Source of the DNA: a virus
Direction: 5' to 3' (one strand)
DNA: 33,783 nt
IMG/VR virus record: IMGVR_UViG_3300046009_003669
Location: 1-33,783 of that record
The position numbers and the translations under genes were made by a program. Below the pieces are notes generated by a model. The model did no database searches. It was not told the DNA's origin and saw only the letters and a list, made by a program, of their open reading frames with translations. Shown piece after piece: positions 1-7,603 of this stretch; within the stretch, counting starts at the first letter, position 1, and every line of letters begins with the position of its first letter.

Positions 1-1021
1 GAACGAATCCAACCTCGACACCATAGTCAGGGATGGCGATTTGCGCGTTGAGCTGATCGGCAATCATGTTCCAAAAGGGAACACGAACCATGTTGGTGAA
101 GTCTTTGGAGGCCTGTTCGAAGTTGCTGTAAGTCGACTGCGACAATCCCATATGCGTACCGGCAATGATCGGGTGGACTTTGTACGTACCGCAGATGCGC
201 GTCTCGTATTGCCCAAATGTCTCCGATAGCCCCATTTCGTCATAGTCCAGCGCAAGACGTTTGATGTCCTGCACACCCCACAACACACCGACCGAACCGC
301 GTTTGTTGCCACCGTAGCGACGTTTGAACGTGCGCTCCATAACGTCGATCTGTTCGGGGGATGCCTCTTCATTGAGCAGGATAGTAGTCTTCGGCACGGC
401 GTCGTTTTTGTGAACGTTGAATACCGTCGAAGCGGCTTCGTTGAAACCTTCGATGGATTCGCTGGCGAGGGCTACCGGCGAAGCACCACCAAGCGGCTTG
501 CCCGGATCATACCAGAATCCGCGGATGTGCACGACGTCTGCTTTGTCGATCATGTACAGTTTTGCACCGTCCCAATAATGATAAGCAGCCACGTCGCCGT
601 AGCCGTCATCAATAGGGGCGAAGTACTGATCCGAGTACCATCGCATACCGATAACCGCTCCCGATGCGTTGCGTAGCTTGTAACCGTAAGCATTGCCACC
701 TACGCACATCATCGTCAGGATTTCACCGAACACGATACGCCAGTTGTTGCGTGTGAGCATACCGATCACTGGCGCGTCGAAGTCGTAGCCAGTCGGTGTG
801 ATGACACCGATTTGCGCTTCCGGCATCATGAGCGAGTACGTGATCGTGCATGCCTGCGCAATCGGGTTGGACTTCCACATGCGCAAGGCCATAGGGAAAT
901 CGGTCACCGGAGTGAAACTATGCCGCGTCCACATCGTCGTCGTAAGGATGGGCGCAAGGTCGTTGACGGCACGCTGGCCGTCAGGGGAGATGAACTCTTT
1001 GAATCGTTGTATTAAGCTCAT
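1..1021 (-). CDS. Phage portal protein, HK97 type (N-terminal part; runs off left edge)
   Basis: The portal is the dodecameric ring at the capsid vertex through which DNA is packaged and to which the neck attaches. I translated the minus strand from ATG at 1021 (MSLIQRFKEF). It stays open for 340 codons to the window edge. Segments such as HIRGFWYDPGKPLGGASPV, KTTILLNEEASPEQ and GLSQSTYSNFEQASKDF are typical of HK97-family portals. It begins 12 bases after the large terminase stop, the usual order. There is no stop before the edge. In the repeated 27 bp the frame equals that of the open frame at the right edge, so in a circular genome it continues directly into the MuF-type domain as one 773-aa polypeptide. 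The last codon or so at this edge (2-4) may be an assembly error. Confidence 0.9.
   Translation of the reverse strand, partial: MSLIQRFKEFISPDGQRAVNDLAPILTTTMWTRHSFTPVTDFPMALRMWKSNPIAQACTITYSLMMPEAQIGVITPTGYDFDAPVIGMLTRNNWRIVFGEILTMMCVGGNAYGYKLRNASGAVIGMRWYSDQYFAPIDDGYGDVAAYHYWDGAKLYMIDKADVVHIRGFWYDPGKPLGGASPVALASESIEGFNEAASTVFNVHKNDAVPKTTILLNEEASPEQIDVMERTFKRRYGGNKRGSVGVLWGVQDIKRLALDYDEMGLSETFGQYETRICGTYKVHPIIAGTHMGLSQSTYSNFEQASKDFTNMVRVPFWNMIADQLNAQIAIPDYGVEVGFV
4..30. repeat. Terminal direct repeat, left copy
   Basis: A 27-bp sequence here is identical to 33756-33782 at the other end. It lies inside the portal reading frame, and in both copies the frame is the same (…V-G-F on the minus strand). 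The flanks differ: three bases to the left here and one base to the right of the other copy do not match, as expected at error-prone contig tips. The simplest explanation is the overlap of a circular assembly. Confidence 0.85.
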
Positions 1022-1033
1022 GGCGTTGTTTGG

Positions 1034-2215
1034 TTAAAGTAGCACAGCACCGGCCCCCACGGATTTCACCGCAGCGAGCTCAGCGTAAACAAGGGCGTCC
1101 ACCATATCGTCATGGTCGCCCTCAGGGAATGAAAGCAGTTCACGTTCGAACTCAGGAGACAGCCCGCGAACATGAGAGACAAGCAGTTGTTCGTAGCGGG
1201 CGTGGAGCCCCTGAAAGCGTGTGACCTTATCGCGCTCTGGTTTGACGGCGCGAACGGGTAGCGATGTTTTACGGAGTAGCTCTTGCACCACGGCCACTTG
1301 ATACTGCACAGCCTCGATGTTGATGCGCTGAGGGTTCCATTTGGCCGCCATCGAAACTATCATTTGGACGATTTCGTGAAAGCCCTCTTTCCCCCTCCAA
1401 ATGTCCAGCACGTACCTACGGCCAGAGTCTTTGTCATAGCCGATGACGGCGATAGCTGAGTAGTCTGCTGTTTCGGATTTGGATATAGCCAGGTCAACGC
1501 CCATGCCGATCTTCAGGCCCGACGGGACGTGGCCCGCGTCCATGTACGTGATCATCTCGCGTTTGATGAGAGCCCCCTGCACATCAATAAATTCGGCAAG
1601 GTATTCCTGTGCGAACACGGTAGATGGGAGTTCGGTACGTGCCGCCTCGATTTCGTCAGGAGCTATGAACGGGTTGGCAGACGTTGGCAGCTGCCAGTAT
1701 GTCCATCGCTCGTCAGTCTTAGCCCGCTCGGCAAGATGGTAAAAGTAGTTACGGCCCTTCGGTGTCGAGAAGAACCATGCATCGCCCCGATAGTCGGATA
1801 GGGTTGGACGTATGGCCATCGTCCACGCCTCTTCCAAATCGGGAACCATAGCAGCTTCGTCAATGATCACCCGGCCGTACTTCCTACCGCGCACCGCGTC
1901 GAAGTTGTCCAGCGACCACATGTCGAGCTGGCCACCATTGATGTACGTGATGCGCTTTTCTGATTCGTTTGTCTCTGCTATCACGTCTCGGAAGTCGCGT
2001 TTGATCGTGCGCCAAACTTCCATCAGCATCTTGTAAGTCGGTGCGAAGTACGCGGCAGGCTTGCCCGTGGTTATCATGTCACCCAATGCCGCTTCGGCCA
2101 GCACTGTCTTGCCCCACCGACGACCGCAGTTGACTACGTTGAAACGCCTGCGCCCACCCCATACGGTTTGCTGGCCAGAGTGCAGTTCGAACCTGAGATC
2201 AATGCGTTTCGGCAT
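1034..2215 (-). CDS. terL: Terminase large subunit (ATPase/nuclease)
   Basis: This is the DNA-packaging motor: an N-terminal ATPase drives DNA through the portal and a C-terminal RNase H-fold nuclease cuts concatemers. Visible motifs (393-aa form) are Walker A GRRWGKT near residues 31-37, Walker B VIIDEAA near 115-121, coupling motif FSTPKGR near 149-155, nuclease acidic residues in GMGVDLA (Asp about 241) and NIEAV (Glu about 301), and the GDHDDMVDAL segment near 367-376. I chose ATG at 2215 because AGGACGA precedes it; a TTG nine codons upstream (2242) also keeps the frame but has no clear ribosome site. It overlaps the small terminase stop by 17 bases and ends 12 bases before the portal. 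Length and motifs look intact. Confidence 0.95.
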   Translation of the reverse strand: MPKRIDLRFELHSGQQTVWGGRRRFNVVNCGRRWGKTVLAEAALGDMITTGKPAAYFAPTYKMLMEVWRTIKRDFRDVIAETNESEKRITYINGGQLDMWSLDNFDAVRGRKYGRVIIDEAAMVPDLEEAWTMAIRPTLSDYRGDAWFFSTPKGRNYFYHLAERAKTDERWTYWQLPTSANPFIAPDEIEAARTELPSTVFAQEYLAEFIDVQGALIKREMITYMDAGHVPSGLKIGMGVDLAISKSETADYSAIAVIGYDKDSGRRYVLDIWRGKEGFHEIVQMIVSMAAKWNPQRINIEAVQYQVAVVQELLRKTSLPVRAVKPERDKVTRFQGLHARYEQLLVSHVRGLSPEFERELLSFPEGDHDDMVDALVYAELAAVKSVGAGAVLL

Positions 2216-2534
2216 CGTCTTCGTCCTGACGTGCCCCGCCAATCTGTACAGTAATAGATTCCTTGCCTATGGTTTCGATTTGCGACTTTTCGGCCTGTCC
2301 CAGCCGTTGCTTACCTAACCAAATAAGCATTGTCACATTGCCACTCATAGCTAAGTCAAATTGTTTGCGTCGCAAGGATGCGTTGCCCTGGCGTCTGCCG
2401 ATTTCTACTTCGTCTTTAAAACGCCGCGCAATAGTATCATGGGAACAGCCGACGACGTCGGCTATTTCCTCGTGAGTGCATCCAAGCGCAGCAAGTTTGC
2501 GCACCTGATCGGCGTCGATGTCTTTTCTATTCAT
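2199..2534 (-). CDS. terS: Terminase small subunit
   Basis: A 111-aa protein whose N-terminal half is a helix-turn-helix (VRKLAALGCTHEEIADVVGC, then SHDTIARRF), as in small terminases that recognise the packaging site. The central part (KQFDLAMSGNVTMLIWLGKQRLGQ) is the oligomerisation-type segment common in this family, and the tail is acidic (QDEDDAETH). It lies directly before the large subunit and overlaps it, the canonical order. It starts at ATG 2534, overlapping the stop of the Mom-like gene by four bases (ATGA), so it is probably translationally coupled to it. Confidence 0.85.
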   Translation of the reverse strand: MNRKDIDADQVRKLAALGCTHEEIADVVGCSHDTIARRFKDEVEIGRRQGNASLRRKQFDLAMSGNVTMLIWLGKQRLGQAEKSQIETIGKESITVQIGGARQDEDDAETH

Positions 2535-3313
2535 GATGTGAGCGAGCAGGTCGGAGTCGCACCGCCCTCTACTGACTGGATGTCAGGCGCAACGCTGTCT
2601 TTGCTTTGCTCGCGTGGTTTACCTTTATACATACCCGCACCGTGTTTTGCGATCTCGGTAAATGGCAATATAGGAACAGTTAGTCTTTTTTTTGCTTCTG
2701 GATTGATGAAATAGATATATCTCAGTTGGAATCCCGGTATCCATACGCCGCCTGCTTTAATCATTGGTGCAACGCTTGCACCTGAGTACATGGGCAAAGA
2801 ATACCGCTGGCACATTTCGCGTTTGTATGTGTCGCTACTTGTTAGAGTTAAAACGCAAAAGGTATGTCCGTCAGGCATTCTGATAATGCTTTTGTTTTCG
2901 GTTATTTTTGTTAGCACGAAACTCGAGGCCCTGTAAATAGTACCGTCACCGCATTGTGAAGCATCAGAAAACGAAACAATCCACTCGATGTGTGGATAGT
3001 ATTTTTTGATCATACGAAGGGCCACGCCCAACGCTCTAGATTCTGAATTTTTTGGCAGGTTGTCAGTAAAGGCCATGCGATTGAGCTCGAGCATTCCGTT
3101 CCATGCTGTGCCAGAAACTAACGGCAATGTTTTTCTTTTGTCCATCGGCGGGCCGAATTGCATAACACCTTCGAGGCGATCAGAGTTAGGCCGGAAGACA
3201 CCAAAATGCAGCTGACTGTTTGCAGCTGTCCTACCAGAGTAGTGAACAGCCTTGACAAACTTCTTTGCGTCTGTGCTCGTAATTGGCTTGACTATGATTT
3301 CCTTAGCCTTCAT
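2531..3313 (-). CDS. Mom-like DNA modification enzyme (GNAT-fold)
   Basis: This 260-aa protein resembles the Mom family, whose phage Mu member converts adenine in DNA to an N6-carbamoylmethyl form and shields DNA from host restriction. Family-like elements are AVHYSGR at about 22-28, LNRMAF at 77-82, and the core IEWIVSFSDASQCGDGTIYR at about 109-128. The C-terminal 50 residues (KPREQSKDSVAPDIQSVEGG) look unstructured. The start overlaps the ParB-like gene by 11 bases and the stop overlaps terS. The gene is clearly AT-richer than its neighbours: hand counts give 38% GC for 2641-2700 and 37% for 2881-2940, against 58% for 5941-6000. That suggests acquisition from elsewhere. The substrate and modification are inferred from family only. 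Confidence 0.78.
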   Translation of the reverse strand: MKAKEIIVKPITSTDAKKFVKAVHYSGRTAANSQLHFGVFRPNSDRLEGVMQFGPPMDKRKTLPLVSGTAWNGMLELNRMAFTDNLPKNSESRALGVALRMIKKYYPHIEWIVSFSDASQCGDGTIYRASSFVLTKITENKSIIRMPDGHTFCVLTLTSSDTYKREMCQRYSLPMYSGASVAPMIKAGGVWIPGFQLRYIYFINPEAKKRLTVPILPFTEIAKHGAGMYKGKPREQSKDSVAPDIQSVEGGATPTCSLTS

Positions 3314-4154
3314 CGCTGCCGTTGTATGCTTTGCAAATTTTGTACAATGCGTTGCCGTTTCGGTTTTGATTTAGTTCTTCCTCTTTCTGCCTTCTTTCAA
3401 GTAAATCGATTATTCTCTCGGGCGGTTCTGCTGATATCAAATGTTTGATTTGCGCCCATTTTTCCGCCGTTGGGATATCGGGTTGCGATGCTTGGCTTAA
3501 GTAGTGTCCGCCCATGTGACTGTTCGTTGCTTGATCTATTTGTTTTGCTGTAACGCCCTGCGCTCTAAGCCATTCGGTAAACTCGTACTTGTATTCTAAC
3601 GTAACCAGGACGCTTGCTTTTTGTATTGCTTCCAGAATAAGTTGTTCCTGAGTTTCGTGCACTTTGAATGTGATAGTGCGGTACGGGTCTTTTTCGCCAC
3701 TTGGCAGTTCTGGCAATTCGGTTCCCGTAATGTCGTCAAGTCCCAACAATTTAATCAGCTCATCAGGCTCAAAGCCTAGCACCGCAACATCAATGCCGCC
3801 AACGTGCAAATCATCGATCTCGATTTTTAGCAAGTCTTCATCCCACCCCGCATTCAAGGCCAGCTTATTATCTGCTATCACGTATGCCCTTCGCTGTGTC
3901 TCGGTAAGGTAACCAAGACGTATGCACGGGACTTCGGCGAATTGCAGATGCTGAGCGGCCAGTACGCGGCCGTGCCCAGCAATGATCGTGCCCTCATCGT
4001 CGATCAGTACGGGGTTAGTAAATCCAAACTCGCGAATTGATGCGGCGATTTGTTTAACCTGCTCCGCTGAGTGCGTTCGGCTATTGCGAGCATAGGGCGT
4101 CAGCTTATCCAGCGCGACGTATTCAATCTCTCTTTTGTCGGTTTTGCTACGCAT
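3303..4154 (-). CDS. ParB/Srx-fold protein with methyltransferase-like insertion
   Basis: The N-terminal 100 residues form a ParB-like domain (LTPYARNSRTHS…VKQIAASIREFGFTNPVLID, then GTIIAGHGR at 55-63), the fold found in many phage proteins and often fused to adenine methyltransferases. Residues 157-180 (DPYRTITFKVHETQEQLILE) and the tail NQNRNGNALYKICKAY match the usual C-terminal half of phage ParB-like proteins. Between them lie about 80 extra residues, with NSHMGGHYLSQASQPDIPTA at 211-230. These resemble a segment near the end of phage DNA methyltransferases, but no DPPY catalytic motif exists. It overlaps the Mom-like gene by 11 bases and shares its low GC, so it may help target or regulate that enzyme (inference). 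Confidence 0.8.
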   Translation of the reverse strand: MRSKTDKREIEYVALDKLTPYARNSRTHSAEQVKQIAASIREFGFTNPVLIDDEGTIIAGHGRVLAAQHLQFAEVPCIRLGYLTETQRRAYVIADNKLALNAGWDEDLLKIEIDDLHVGGIDVAVLGFEPDELIKLLGLDDITGTELPELPSGEKDPYRTITFKVHETQEQLILEAIQKASVLVTLEYKYEFTEWLRAQGVTAKQIDQATNSHMGGHYLSQASQPDIPTAEKWAQIKHLISAEPPERIIDLLERRQKEEELNQNRNGNALYKICKAYNGSDEG

Positions 4155-4172
4155 TTGGTGATGGCCCCATAG

Positions 4173-4201
4173 TCAATACACAAACCTAGCCTAACATCCA
4201 A
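4173..4201 (-). promoter_or_regulatory. Candidate sigma70-type promoter for the ParB/Mom genes
   Basis: On the minus strand, TTGGAT (4201-4196) and TATTGA (4178-4173) are separated by exactly 17 bases, upstream of the ParB-like start at 4154. Both boxes match the consensus only partly. Its spacer contains one copy of the TGTTAGG repeat, so a bound factor there would block it. Confidence 0.35.
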
Positions 4202-4215
4202 ACGAAAACCTAACA
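4190..4215. repeat. Two direct CCTAACA repeats upstream of the ParB/Mom pair
   Basis: CCTAACA occurs at 4190-4196 and again at 4209-4215, 19 bases apart, flanking the candidate -35 box. The second copy is part of a 20-bp sequence at 4209-4228 (CCTAACAGTGTAGGGATTTT) that recurs with one mismatch, in inverted orientation, at 32437-32456. Possible operator sites. Confidence 0.45.
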
Positions 4216-4500
4216 GTGTAGGGATTTTATCAGGGCTTGAATTATCTGACCTTCGTCAGACTGCGAAGGTAGATCAGCTACGGCGTCGATGCCCATGGTG
4301 ACGGTGATACGATTCCACTTGCAATAACGAGAGATCACCCTGCGTGGCCATCCGAGATGCTCGTTCAGCACAAACCAGGCTATGCGACGGGCACGGGCTG
4401 CGTTATGGGTCTTGCCGTTGTGCGCTTCGTATACGTCCATATCGCATAGCGTGGCAGCGCGTTGCATAATGTCGTTGTATGTGGTTTGGGTTGGTGTCAT
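4210..4500 (-). CDS. Small DnaA domain IV-like protein
   Basis: A 96-aa protein. Residues 30-75 (THNAARARRIAWFVLNEHLG, then WPRRVISRYCKWNRITVTMG) follow the pattern of the DnaA C-terminal DNA-binding domain: an arginine-rich helix, hydrophobic helix, turn, then a segment with T-V-T before the last helix. Small stand-alone versions are common in phage replication regions and may bind origins or act as regulators. It is the last gene of the replication block, overlapping the VRR-NUC gene by four bases (ATGA). The stop codon lies inside the 20-bp repeat at 4209-4228. I am moderately sure of the fold and cannot see a specific binding site. Confidence 0.6.
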   Translation of the reverse strand: MTPTQTTYNDIMQRAATLCDMDVYEAHNGKTHNAARARRIAWFVLNEHLGWPRRVISRYCKWNRITVTMGIDAVADLPSQSDEGQIIQALIKSLHC

Positions 4501-4970
4501 AGCCTATCCCCTATAATTTCCAATGCCTTAACGGCTTCTTCTAAACTCGTGACCACGAGGTATACCATGCCGTACCGATGGCAGCAGTCACGGAACCTAA
4601 CCTGAGATTCAGACAGCCGATTCCGTGTTTCGGGCCGTTTGACTTCCAAGAACACAGCCTTGCCGTTGCGATAGACCACCAAATCCGAGTGCCCAGCAGT
4701 AGCGTTGATGTTTGTCACGCGGTATGATGATAACCGTGTTCCGGACTCTGCCTCCATGGTGCTAGAATTGATCCGCACGACCAAAAAACCGAGCTTTTCG
4801 AGACCGCCAGCGATATTTCGTTGGATGTCCTGTTCACGCAATGGCCTTTTTAGGCCCCTAGCGGCCCCGCTGTTGCGTTTTTCTGCCTTGACCCTAGCCG
4901 AAGTACGTTCGGCACGTTCATCGGCCTCCCAAATCAATTTGTGAAGGTCGTCGTTGTCAGAATTCAGCAT
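4497..4970 (-). CDS. VRR-NUC domain nuclease
   Basis: A 157-aa protein with the VRR-NUC type PD-(D/E)XK core: REQDIQRNIAGGLEKLGFLV near 45-64, GHSDLVVY at 93-100 (catalytic Asp about 96), AVFLEVKRP at 105-113 (Glu109-x-Lys111), and LSESQVRFRD near 119-128. The family includes flap and Holliday-junction nucleases, and stand-alone phage copies usually accompany VapE or other helicases, as here. The N-terminal 40 residues are charged and probably helical. It overlaps the upstream unknown gene by 14 bases and the DnaA-like gene by four. Likely role: processing of branched replication or recombination intermediates. Confidence 0.88.
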   Translation of the reverse strand: MLNSDNDDLHKLIWEADERAERTSARVKAEKRNSGAARGLKRPLREQDIQRNIAGGLEKLGFLVVRINSSTMEAESGTRLSSYRVTNINATAGHSDLVVYRNGKAVFLEVKRPETRNRLSESQVRFRDCCHRYGMVYLVVTSLEEAVKALEIIGDRL

Positions 4971-5520
4971 GGCACGTCCATCGGTTTGTTTCGGGATCGA
5001 CTGACCAAACGAAGCGATCGATATTCGACTTCGTCATCATCGCAATCGTGGACTGACGGTCTCCGATGCTCCGCAGATGATCCGCAGCGGCGAGCACCTG
5101 CTCGGCAGGGATCAGTTCAGCAGGTTGCAAGTCAAAGCCGACCATTTCGAGGATGTCCTCGGTTTGGGGTTCGAAAGCGTCGCCCATCTCGCAGTTGTGA
5201 CGCCTGGCGAACCATGCCCCCCAAATGTCCTGTTCTGGGTTGTTACCCCTGTTATCGGTAAAAACATCATTTCCTATACTACTACTATAGATTTCTTTTA
5301 CAGAGTTATCAAAACTATGTTTTAAGGTATAACAGGGGGTAACAGATGGTGTTAACTGATCCTCGCAAGGCGTTGACAACACAGGGACTTGCGACTCGAC
5401 TACGTAGTTATACGTATCACCACTTTGACCCATAACACTACGGGAAAAATTTTTGTAATCTTTGGGGTCTTGTCCGTATTTCTGCTGAATCCCCGCAATT
5501 TTAGAACGAATCTTGCTCAC
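4957..5520 (-). CDS. Unknown protein in replication block
   Basis: I do not recognise this 187-aa protein. It starts at GTG 5520 with GGAGGGCCAAC just ahead. Residues 1-30 are basic, 45-100 are rich in Ser, Thr and Asn without clear structure, and the C-terminal half (WGAWFARRHNC, then DILEMVGFDLQPAELIPAEQ) looks folded and acidic. The stretch 5250-5470 is noticeably AT-richer than the flanking genes. It overlaps the VapE gene by 20 bases and the VRR-NUC gene by 14, so it is almost certainly co-translated with them and may be an accessory replication factor. No catalytic motif is visible. Confidence 0.7.
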   Translation of the reverse strand: MSKIRSKIAGIQQKYGQDPKDYKNFSRSVMGQSGDTYNYVVESQVPVLSTPCEDQLTPSVTPCYTLKHSFDNSVKEIYSSSIGNDVFTDNRGNNPEQDIWGAWFARRHNCEMGDAFEPQTEDILEMVGFDLQPAELIPAEQVLAAADHLRSIGDRQSTIAMMTKSNIDRFVWSVDPETNRWTCHAEF

Positions 5521-7603
5521 GTTGGCCCTCCACTAGTTTGACCTGATGATTAGCAGACACGACCACTTGATACCCGTGGATGACCTTCTCTTCGTAACGT
5601 TTTGAGGTCTTTAGATGCCCTGCTTTGCCGAGCGATTTGCCCATTGCAGCCACCGTCCGACCATCGACAGATAGGAACCTACCGATACCTTGCAAGATGC
5701 TGGAGATCTCATGTGCAACATCGGTCGCCGTCTTCGGCCGTCCCTCAACAGTCGCCGCCCTAACATAAATCTCGACAAGGTCATCGGTCATCGTGTTCTG
5801 TTGAAACGGCTTGTTGTACTCATTCAACAGGTCTATATCCTCAGCATCTAACCAATAAGGGAAACGCGTGCTGTACAGATGCAAGGCCTGTGCCCATACC
5901 TTGTCGATGGAGATCGCCATGACCTTCGCCATATCGACGTGGCCCCCTAATGCGATCACCGGAAACCGTCTCGACCCCGTTTCATCGCTCAGGAAGTTTC
6001 GCCTATTCACCGAACCGATGTACGACACAATGCGTCTGATGGTCACGAACGCCCTGCCATACGGAGGCCGGACGCGGTCGGAGGCCTTCGTGATGATGCC
6101 TTTCATTGCTTCGGCTTCGCGCTTGTTCATCGACTCGAGTTCGTCGTCGACAGCTATGAACGACGAGCCAAGGACTAGCTTATCGTCCTTCTCCCCTGAG
6201 ATGCTGCCTTCGTAATAATGATTCTTGCGAAGCGCATCAGGGCACAAATACCGAATAAATCGGGTCTTGCCGACGCCCTGAGCACCTTGCAAGATCGGCA
6301 TCAGATGATTCGGGTGATTGTCAATAGCACACGCCACGGCCCCGACCAGCCACTTGCGAATAATGCCATCATTGAACCTACTGATGACCTCAGGAGGGTA
6401 GTGACTGTTGGTATCGACAGGCAGACAAGCGGCAAGCGCTCCGATGTGGTCAGCATCCTCTGGACGCCATTCCGGCAGGTTCTCAAAATAGTCTATAATC
6501 GGGTTGAACCTTGGCGCGAAGTCCGACATCAGGATCTCCCAGATCTTCGTCGACGGTATCTTGATTCCCGAAGCCCGCATCTTGCGTAGGCACGAGTGAA
6601 CATAGTAGTCCGACATCGGTTCCCATTCCTGTTCCCGAACGTCGCGGTACTCGACGCACAGCGTGACGTCGTTATACCGAAACTGCCCACTTGCCAGCAG
6701 CCACGATTCGGCGGCGTCGTATGCCTCGATCGCCGTCGTCGGGGCCTCGCGCATCATGTTCTTTGGTGGCTGGTAGCCGTGCTTCTTTGCTATGTAAATG
6801 ACCGTGCCGATACCGACTTTCGTCAGCCTGTTGGCATATAGCTTGCGATACGGGATGGTAGATGGTGACCACTTCTCTAATGCCGCGCAGACTTCATCCG
6901 TGCATCCGTAGTAGTTGAATACCCCAGCCACCGTCCGTTTCCAGTCGAGGTGCTCCTGATGCGGCGGTACGAAAGCCAACATCTGGCGAAGATCGTCCAT
7001 TGTGAGGTCGCGATCTTTGAACGCTTCGAACTGTACTTCGCTGGCGTGGGCTTCGTCGTCTTCGCCTACCATTTCATCAACTACGGCCTTGCCGATGGTC
7101 TTTCGAAACCATATCGTTTCAGCCTGCGGGTTGCCATACCATATACGCACAGCGTCGCGCGTGTTCGTATCACCTTCGTAGCGTGCGCACAAAACGCTCA
7201 CAACGCGCTTGTATTCCTCAACCCTACGGATGGGCGCGTCGAGAATGAAAACGATCCTATAACGCGGATGTTCCGCCGTGTGGCTTGCCGTGGTGTAAGC
7301 GAACGCAGCATTGGCAGCGAGAAACGGATCGTCCTTTAACGTTTCGAATGCCGTCTTGCCGTGATCGACATCGACACCCACGACCTGCGCAGACTTGAAA
7401 GACGCTACCGTCCTATGGCAGTACTGCGTCTTCTCGTTCGCCACCAGATCAGCGCAGCATATCGCATGGCCCTTGACTGCCAGATGATCGTGCAGGTCAT
7501 ACATGGTCATTTCGACCGACTGCAGGCGATCTGATAGGGCCAAAAAATCTTCACGGGAGGCCTTGCCTATGACCTCCCGTGATACTGTTAGTCTGAATTG
7601 CAT
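5501..7603 (-). CDS. VapE-type primase-helicase (AEP-like N-terminus, SF3-like ATPase)
   Basis: This 700-aa protein is the main replication enzyme. The N-terminal region carries archaeo-eukaryotic primase-like elements: VVGVDVDHG with Asp78 and Asp80, then SHTAEHPRYRIVF at about 107-119. Residues 200-275 match a PriCT-type linker (LTMDDLRQMLAFVPP, then DWKRTVAGVFNYYGC). The C-terminal half is a virulence-associated E ATPase: Walker A GAQGVGKT at 440-447, Walker B SFIAVDDELE at 481-490, and the sensor-like YIGSVNRRNFLSDETGSRRF at about 528-547. It should prime and unwind DNA for phage replication. The start ATG overlaps the stop of a 46-aa membrane peptide gene (TAATG). No separate DNA polymerase was found, so host polymerase is probably used. 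Confidence 0.9.
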   Translation of the reverse strand: MQFRLTVSREVIGKASREDFLALSDRLQSVEMTMYDLHDHLAVKGHAICCADLVANEKTQYCHRTVASFKSAQVVGVDVDHGKTAFETLKDDPFLAANAAFAYTTASHTAEHPRYRIVFILDAPIRRVEEYKRVVSVLCARYEGDTNTRDAVRIWYGNPQAETIWFRKTIGKAVVDEMVGEDDEAHASEVQFEAFKDRDLTMDDLRQMLAFVPPHQEHLDWKRTVAGVFNYYGCTDEVCAALEKWSPSTIPYRKLYANRLTKVGIGTVIYIAKKHGYQPPKNMMREAPTTAIEAYDAAESWLLASGQFRYNDVTLCVEYRDVREQEWEPMSDYYVHSCLRKMRASGIKIPSTKIWEILMSDFAPRFNPIIDYFENLPEWRPEDADHIGALAACLPVDTNSHYPPEVISRFNDGIIRKWLVGAVACAIDNHPNHLMPILQGAQGVGKTRFIRYLCPDALRKNHYYEGSISGEKDDKLVLGSSFIAVDDELESMNKREAEAMKGIITKASDRVRPPYGRAFVTIRRIVSYIGSVNRRNFLSDETGSRRFPVIALGGHVDMAKVMAISIDKVWAQALHLYSTRFPYWLDAEDIDLLNEYNKPFQQNTMTDDLVEIYVRAATVEGRPKTATDVAHEISSILQGIGRFLSVDGRTVAAMGKSLGKAGHLKTSKRYEEKVIHGYQVVVSANHQVKLVEGQREQDSF

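Noticed and set aside
2216-2242. TTG start for the large terminase nine codons upstream
   Set aside because: No ribosome site precedes it, whereas ATG 2215 has AGGACGA at suitable spacing.
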